From: Desulfobacula sp.
Lineage (GTDB): Bacteria; Desulfobacterota; Desulfobacteria; Desulfobacterales; Desulfobacteraceae
Length of the DNA stretch: 11,312 nt
Assembly: GCA_018702715.1 (NCBI GenBank)
Contig: JABIYQ010000422.1
Location: 1 to 11,312, forward strand
Reading direction: 5' to 3'
The notes under the pieces were generated by a model, which saw nothing but the letters and a program-made list of their open reading frames with translations, did not search any database and was not told where the DNA came from. The translations under genes and the position numbers were made by a program. Positions within the stretch are counted from its first letter, which is position 1. Each line of letters starts with the position of its first letter. This document shows, piece after piece, positions 7,480 through 11,312 of this stretch.

Positions 7480-8346
7480 ATGAAACAAGAAAATAATAAA
7501 GCATATAAGTTCGGAATGGTTGTTGATCTGGATAAATGCACAGGATGTGGTTCCTGTATGGTTTCGTGCATGTCGGAAAACAATGTACCGTTTAAGGACG
7601 ACGAATCCGAAAAAAAGAAAAGTATTACCTGGATGCGTGTTTATAAATTGACCAATGGTAAAGCCTTCCCTGATACACAAGTCGTATATATGCCAAGACC
7701 CTGTCAGCACTGTGCAGGAAAAGGGGGCCATGGTCATTCACCATGCGTTTCTGTCTGCCCTGCAACTGCGACGGACTATGGCCATGACACAGGAATTGTC
7801 AGCCAGATTTATACACGTTGTTTTGGGTGTAGATATTGCATGGGGGCATGCCCTTACCATGCAAGGTATTTTAATTGGTGGGATCCTGAATGGCCCGAAG
7901 GTATGGAAAACTATCTGAGTCCTAATGTCTCTCCGAGAATGAGAGGGGTCGTGGAAAAATGCAGTTTCTGTTATCACAGGTTTCAGGCTGCAAGGGATCA
8001 GGCATATGCAGAAGGCAACAAGGATGAAATTGCTGAAGAAAATTATCAGACCGCCTGTACTACAGCCTGTCCTGCCGGTGCCATTGTGTTCGGAGATCTT
8101 AATAACCCAGCCCATCAAGTACATAAGATTGTTAAACCTGACCCCCACCCGGATCCAAGAAACAAACATGTTGTCGGAAAATCGAGAAATCCTAAAGTAT
8201 TCAGACTTCTTGAAAGACTTGGAACCAATACAAAGGTCTATTATCTTTCTGAACGCGAATGGGTAAGAAAAGCCGGTGATAATTATCTGGATGGTGAATG
8301 GGATAAAATTAAGAATCATCATGGGGCTATAATATCTCATGATTAA
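7480..8346 (+). CDS. qrcC: Iron-sulfur subunit of Qrc (QrcC-like), four-cluster ferredoxin type
   Basis: This is the electron-wire subunit, related to NrfC, DmsB and PsrB, linking the cytochrome and large subunit to the membrane quinone module. From the ATG at 7480 it is 288 residues with sixteen cysteines in four groups: 20/23/26/30, 75/78/89/93, 114/117/120/124 and 161/164/193/197, enough for four cubane-type clusters; one could be a 3Fe-4S cluster, as in related complexes. NWWDPEW follows the third group. A TTG at 7462 would extend it by six residues. However, AAGAGG (7468-7473) lies inside that extension and six bases before ATG 7480, so the ATG is chosen. There is no signal peptide, so export would be together with the Tat-dependent QrcB. 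It is 45 bases after qrcB and 33 before qrcD. Confidence 0.92.
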   Translation: MKQENNKAYKFGMVVDLDKCTGCGSCMVSCMSENNVPFKDDESEKKKSITWMRVYKLTNGKAFPDTQVVYMPRPCQHCAGKGGHGHSPCVSVCPATATDYGHDTGIVSQIYTRCFGCRYCMGACPYHARYFNWWDPEWPEGMENYLSPNVSPRMRGVVEKCSFCYHRFQAARDQAYAEGNKDEIAEENYQTACTTACPAGAIVFGDLNNPAHQVHKIVKPDPHPDPRNKHVVGKSRNPKVFRLLERLGTNTKVYYLSEREWVRKAGDNYLDGEWDKIKNHHGAIISHD

Positions 8347-8379
8347 CATATCCAAAATCTTATTTAGGAGTGAATAAAT

Positions 8380-9636
8380 ATGGATTCTGCATTAATACCT
8401 GAAGGTGCAAAGCGCTGCTCATTTCCAAAGTTTGCAATTGGGATAGCCGTCGTTGGTGCTGTACTTCTCTGGGGCGTCTTTGCCATGGGCCTCATCTGGT
8501 GGAAAGGACTGAACCAGACCAATATGAACGATTACTATGGGTTTGCCCTTTGGATCTGGGCTGATCTTGCTGTTATTGCTGTTGGTGGAGGTGCGTTTTT
8601 TACAGGTTTGTTAAAATATATTTTTAAAATTGACGAGCTGAAAAATATTATTAATTTTGCCGTTATCATTGGCTTTATATGCTATAGTTCGGCTTTGTTA
8701 ATCCTTGCCATTGATATTGGACAGCCGCTTCGAGGCTGGTTTATTTTCTGGCATGCCAATGTCCACTCAATGTTGACCGAGGTGGCCTTTTGTCTGTCAG
8801 CTTATTTTGCTGTACTGACGATTGAGTTTATTCCCAATATTCTTGAGAACAGGCAGGCCAACAAAGTGCCTTTCTTTCATCATCTTGCCCATAATATGCA
8901 CGGAGTTATGGCAGTATTTGCTGCAACGGGAGCCTTTCTTTCCTTTTTCCATCAAGGATCCCTTGGAGGAGTTGCAGGTGTTATGTTCGGTCGACCCTTT
9001 GCTGTCAGAGAAGGCCTTTTGATCTGGCCCTGGACATTTTTTCTGTTTACATGGTCCGCAGCAGCATTTGGTCCTTGTTTTACCCTTTTGGTGACAAGAA
9101 TTACCGAAGCGGTTACAGGTAAAAAACTGGTCAAAGATAATGTGGTTCATCTTTTGGCTAAAATATCCGGATGGATGATAGTTACCTACATCATTGCCAA
9201 GATTATTGACACTATTTACTGGGCAATGGTAACTGCCCCTAGTCTTGGATTTACCTTAAGCCATTTTTACACGAACAATAGTTTTTACGGATACTGGATT
9301 TTAATCACTGAAATTGTATTATGTGGTGTAGTTCCGGGTGCTATTCTTATCATGAAGTCCACAAGGGAAAATCCAAAGCTGCGATTGATGGCTATTATTC
9401 TTGGCGTCATTGGTGTCTGTCTGAACAGATGGGTCATGGTGCTTCAGATTATGGCGGTTCCCGTAATGAGTTTCGATACCTGGGCGCTTTATTTTCCAAG
9501 CTGGCAGGAAATTGCTACAACTATTCTTCCAATTGCTTATGGGATAATACTGATTGCAGTTGCGTATCGCTATCTTCCTGTATTTCCACAGGAAAAAGAA
9601 CTTAACTCAGTGGAACCAGTAACAGAGGCAGAATAA
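8380..9636 (+). CDS. qrcD: NrfD/PsrC-type integral membrane subunit of Qrc (QrcD-like)
   Basis: This is the membrane subunit expected to bind and reduce menaquinone in the Qrc complex. The 418-residue protein is highly hydrophobic, with about ten predicted helices, and belongs to the NrfD family in its longer, HmcC/ActC-like form. Recognisable family segments are DIGQPLRGW, HANVHSMLTEVAF, FFHQGSLGG and LNRWVMVLQIMAVPV followed by PSWQE near the C-terminus. The tail is short and acidic. TAGGAGTGA is well placed before the ATG. The position after a four-cluster Fe-S protein matches the conserved B-C-D module order. The A-B-C-D order with QrcA makes Qrc the best assignment over a Psr, Nrf or Tmc/Hmc complex. 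Confidence 0.9.
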   Translation: MDSALIPEGAKRCSFPKFAIGIAVVGAVLLWGVFAMGLIWWKGLNQTNMNDYYGFALWIWADLAVIAVGGGAFFTGLLKYIFKIDELKNIINFAVIIGFICYSSALLILAIDIGQPLRGWFIFWHANVHSMLTEVAFCLSAYFAVLTIEFIPNILENRQANKVPFFHHLAHNMHGVMAVFAATGAFLSFFHQGSLGGVAGVMFGRPFAVREGLLIWPWTFFLFTWSAAAFGPCFTLLVTRITEAVTGKKLVKDNVVHLLAKISGWMIVTYIIAKIIDTIYWAMVTAPSLGFTLSHFYTNNSFYGYWILITEIVLCGVVPGAILIMKSTRENPKLRLMAIILGVIGVCLNRWVMVLQIMAVPVMSFDTWALYFPSWQEIATTILPIAYGIILIAVAYRYLPVFPQEKELNSVEPVTEAE

Positions 9637-9662
9637 GCCTTTTTATATAAAGGAGAAAAATT

Positions 9663-9821
9663 ATGTTTCCATTTTGTTTTGAATGGGCATGGGACATCGG
9701 ACATGCAATTTTCTTTGGTGGATTCTGGTATGCCATTGCCATTTTGGGTGCAGGAATGACATTCTGTATTTTAAAGGCAGCCTATGACACCATGAATGAC
9801 AGTGGAGAGTCTCATCATTAA
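9663..9821 (+). CDS. Small single-helix membrane protein at the end of the qrc operon
   Basis: This is a 52-residue open frame with an excellent Shine-Dalgarno (AGGAG, 9651-9655, seven bases before the ATG). It starts 26 bases after qrcD, and the operon terminator begins 35 bases after its stop. The sequence begins MFPFCFEWAWDIGH, continues into one membrane helix (about 15-40) rich in Gly, Ala and aromatic residues, with a second Cys at 35, and ends in a short polar tail with Glu-Ser-His-His. Spacing, ribosome site and position argue strongly that it is a real gene co-expressed with qrcABCD. I do not recognise a named family. An accessory or assembly subunit of the membrane complex is inferred from context only. 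It is short enough to be missed by automatic annotation. Confidence 0.78.
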   Translation: MFPFCFEWAWDIGHAIFFGGFWYAIAILGAGMTFCILKAAYDTMNDSGESHH

Positions 9822-9856
9822 ACTGTGATTTTTAATATAGAGTTTTACACTTGATT

Positions 9857-9909
9857 AAAGCGCATTCCAGGGCTGGTTTTAATAGTCTTGGGATGCGTTT
9901 TTGTTTTTT
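9857..9909 (+). terminator. Rho-independent terminator of the qrc operon
   Basis: CGCATTCCA (9861-9869) pairs with TGGGATGCG (9889-9897) with one G-U pair. The stem extends through AAAG on the left with the T-run on the right, and imperfectly into the loop. A T-rich tract (9898-9909, one G) follows at once. Orientation and position after the small membrane protein gene fit termination of the qrc transcript. Confidence 0.88.
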
Positions 9910-9956
9910 ATAAAAGGAAAATTTTCGTAATTGTTTAGCCCGTTAAAAGAAGTAAT

Positions 9957-10040
9957 CTTAAAGCCCTGTCTGATGGATATTTGCAGGAGGTTAAGCGTTT
10001 AGCATCGAAACAAATATCCATCGGATAGGGCGGTTTCAAG
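9957..10040 (+). repeat. Long inverted repeat (21-bp core) between the qrc terminator and recD2
   Basis: Arms at 9963-9983 and 10011-10031 pair over 21 bases. The only two imperfections (at 9968 and 9971) would be G-U pairs in RNA of the + strand. Beyond two unpaired G (10032-10033), AAA/TTT and CTT/AAG extend the stem out to 9957 and 10040. The 27-base loop contains AGGAGG (9985-9990) with no start codon after it. No U-tract follows, so it is not a second classical terminator. It could be a small structured RNA, a mobile palindromic repeat (REP or MITE-like), or a leader element of recD2. Confidence 0.7.
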
Positions 10041-10056
10041 AATAAGAGCTGAATAG

Positions 10057-10084
10057 TTACAATTTTTCAAGGATAAAATATAAA
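10057..10084 (+). promoter_or_regulatory. Weak candidate promoter for recD2
   Basis: TTACAA (10057-10062), a 16-base gap and TATAAA (10079-10084) lie shortly before the recD2 ATG at 10108. The -35 match is poor and the region is AT-rich, so chance similarity is likely. Some promoter is expected here because a strong terminator precedes the gene. Confidence 0.3.
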
Positions 10085-10107
10085 AGAAATAAAATGTAAA
10101 ATCTAAA

Positions 10108-11312
10108 ATGGTACAACTAAAAGGACATATTGAACGCGTAACCTTTTCAAGTGAAGAGAGTGCCTTTTTTGTATGCAAACTAAAGGTGAAAGGCGAAAAG
10201 GATCTTGTAACTATTGTGGGTAATATGGTTAATCCAATCCCAGGCGAGGTTGTTGAGCTAAAGGGGCAATGGATTCTCCATCCCAAATTTGGCAATCAGT
10301 TACAGGTTAATCAATATAAAACTCTTGTTCCTGCCACCCAGCTTGGTATTCAAAAATACCTGGGATCAGGTCTGATCAAAGGAATCGGACCTGTTATGGC
10401 CAAACGGATTGTAAAGCGGTTTGGTATAAAATCACTGGATATAATTGAAAAGAGCATAGACAAGCTATCCTTGGTTGAGGGTATCGGTAAAAAAAGAGTT
10501 GAAATGATCCAACAGGCCTGGGAAGAGCAAAAGGAAGTCAGATCAGTCATGCTGTTTTTGCAGTCCCAGGGGGTAAGCACTGCCTATGCTGCGAAAATTT
10601 TTAAAACCTATGGCCAGGATGCAATCCATATTGTAAAGGAAAATCCTTACAGACTTGCCCGGGATATATTTGGCATAGGGTTTATAACTGCAGATAGTAT
10701 TGCTGAAAAGTTGGGCATGGAAAAGAATGCCCCCCAGCGCATTGAAGCTGGAATTGAATATTTGTTGCACAAGCTGGCTGATGAAGGCCATGTTTGCTGT
10801 CCATATAATGATTTGTGTCAGAAAGTTCAACAAATGCTTGAGGTAGAAAAACCGATTGTTTTAAAAGCTGTTGCCAATTCTTTTCAGGCAAACAGGATTG
10901 TTATTGAAGATGTCGCAGAGAATACCAATGAAGATGCTAATGAAGATGCCAATGAAAATATTGGGGGAGAACAAAAAAACAATAAACTTGTTTTTTTAAA
11001 AAAATACCATGTCTGTGAGACAGGAATTGCGGAAAATTTTAAACGAGTTAAAAATTCTTGTAAAAGTGTCAGGAAAATTGATTTAAACAAAGCCATTGAA
11101 TGGGTAAAAGGCCAAATTAAGATTACACTTGCCAAAAAACAGGAAGAGGCAGTTAAAAAGTCTTTGAAAGAAAAGGTTTTAATTATTACGGGTGGTCCTG
11201 GTACGGGTAAAACAACTATTATCAATGCCATTATTAAAATTTTAAAAAAGGCAAAGGCAAAAATTTTACTTGCTGCTCCCACTGGAAGAGCAGCTAAAAG
11301 AATGAGCGAAGC
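10108..11312 (+). CDS. recD2: RecD2/YrrC-type ATP-dependent DNA helicase, 3'-truncated by window edge
   Basis: This is a 5'-3' superfamily 1B helicase of the RecD2 class, which acts without RecBC and is linked to DNA repair and replication stress. About 401 codons are visible. An N-terminal OB-like domain (about 1-75; LKGHIERVTF, LVTIVGN, GEVVELKGQW) is followed by IQKYLGSGLIKGIGPVMAKR (81-100) and VEGIGKKR (123-130), which are helix-hairpin-helix motifs. ENPYRLARDIFGIGFITAD (178-196) follows. Then comes Walker A GGPGTGKT (362-369), and the visible part stops in the APTGRAAKR motif. The N-terminal domains distinguish it from the RecD at 449-2149. An Asn/Glu/Asp-rich insertion made of 12-bp repeats sits near residues 274-285. 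No strong ribosome site is visible before the ATG; the start rests on alignment with the family's N-terminus. The remaining helicase motifs lie beyond base 11312. Confidence 0.92.
   Translation, partial: MVQLKGHIERVTFSSEESAFFVCKLKVKGEKDLVTIVGNMVNPIPGEVVELKGQWILHPKFGNQLQVNQYKTLVPATQLGIQKYLGSGLIKGIGPVMAKRIVKRFGIKSLDIIEKSIDKLSLVEGIGKKRVEMIQQAWEEQKEVRSVMLFLQSQGVSTAYAAKIFKTYGQDAIHIVKENPYRLARDIFGIGFITADSIAEKLGMEKNAPQRIEAGIEYLLHKLADEGHVCCPYNDLCQKVQQMLEVEKPIVLKAVANSFQANRIVIEDVAENTNEDANEDANENIGGEQKNNKLVFLKKYHVCETGIAENFKRVKNSCKSVRKIDLNKAIEWVKGQIKITLAKKQEEAVKKSLKEKVLIITGGPGTGKTTIINAIIKILKKAKAKILLAAPTGRAAKRMSE
10927..10959 (+). repeat. 12-bp tandem repeat inside recD2 encoding Asn-Glu-Asp-Ala units
   Basis: AATGAAGATGCT (10927-10938), AATGAAGATGCC (10939-10950) and a degenerate third copy beginning AATGAAAAT (10951) are adjacent and in frame. 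They encode NEDA, NEDA and NEN within a hydrophilic stretch between the N-terminal domains and the helicase core. The units keep frame on expansion or contraction, so copy number could vary among strains. Confidence 0.8.

Noticed and set aside
7738..8355. Long open frame on the minus strand opposite qrcC (about 205 codons)
   Set aside because: It overlaps a gene with sixteen ordered cysteines on the + strand. Its translation shows no recognisable domain, and it arises from codon bias of the real gene.
8797..9150. Minus-strand open frames opposite qrcD
   Set aside because: They are shadow frames of a clear NrfD-family gene. They have no ribosome site or domain pattern.
4587..9821. An undescribed respiratory complex
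   Set aside because: Gene order and domain content (multihaem cytochrome, Tat molybdopterin-family subunit, four-cluster Fe-S protein, NrfD) match the known Qrc menaquinone reductase; only the small fifth gene is possibly new.
9957..10040. Integron attC site
   Set aside because: The outer ends lack the RYYYAAC/GTTRRRY boxes, no integrase or cassette array is present, and the stem is nearly perfectly paired rather than carrying the unpaired bases typical of attC.
9999..10833. Minus-strand open frames opposite the start of recD2
   Set aside because: The + strand encodes OB and helix-hairpin-helix domains of RecD2 here; the minus frames show no family features.

Overview
The window reads as an AT-rich segment of a sulfate-reducing deltaproteobacterium (Desulfobacterota, most likely a Desulfobacteraceae-type organism). 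This is inferred from a complete qrcABCD-type menaquinone reductase operon, which is characteristic of sulfate reducers, next to System II cytochrome c maturation genes. No rRNA, tRNA, CRISPR array or mobile element was found. All recognisable genes lie on the + strand.

Layout. Positions 1-366 hold the end of a bacteriohemerythrin gene whose 5' end lies outside the window; one of its iron-ligand histidines appears to be tyrosine. A RecD subunit of a RecBCD-type nuclease follows (449-2149), with a short direct repeat just before its start. Next are resB (2182-3543) and ccsA (3549-4382), the haem delivery and ligation machinery for c-type cytochromes. The ccsA-qrcA gap (4383-4586) carries a sigma70-like promoter overlapped by an inverted repeat, then two perfect hairpins in the presumed leader. 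The respiratory operon is qrcA (multihaem cytochrome, 4587-5258), qrcB (molybdopterin-family subunit with Tat signal, 5305-7434), qrcC (four-cluster ferredoxin-like subunit, 7480-8346), qrcD (NrfD-type membrane subunit, 8380-9636) and a small 52-residue one-helix membrane protein (9663-9821). A strong intrinsic terminator (9857-9909) closes the operon. A second, long hairpin without a U-tract lies at about 9957-10040. The window ends inside a gene for a RecD2-type helicase (10108 onward).

How the genes fit together. ResB and CcsA would attach haem to the five CXXCH sites of QrcA on the outer face of the membrane. QrcA would accept electrons from periplasmic cytochrome c3. Electrons would then pass through the QrcC clusters to menaquinone at the QrcD membrane module. 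QrcB looks like a structural relative of molybdoenzymes with no obvious metal ligand. The small protein is a candidate accessory subunit. The two RecD-family helicases flank this respiratory block and look functionally unrelated to it.

I see no convincing wholly new system. The points most worth checking are the 52-residue protein, the qrc promoter and leader architecture, the wobble-compatible long hairpin before recD2, and the altered hemerythrin ligand.
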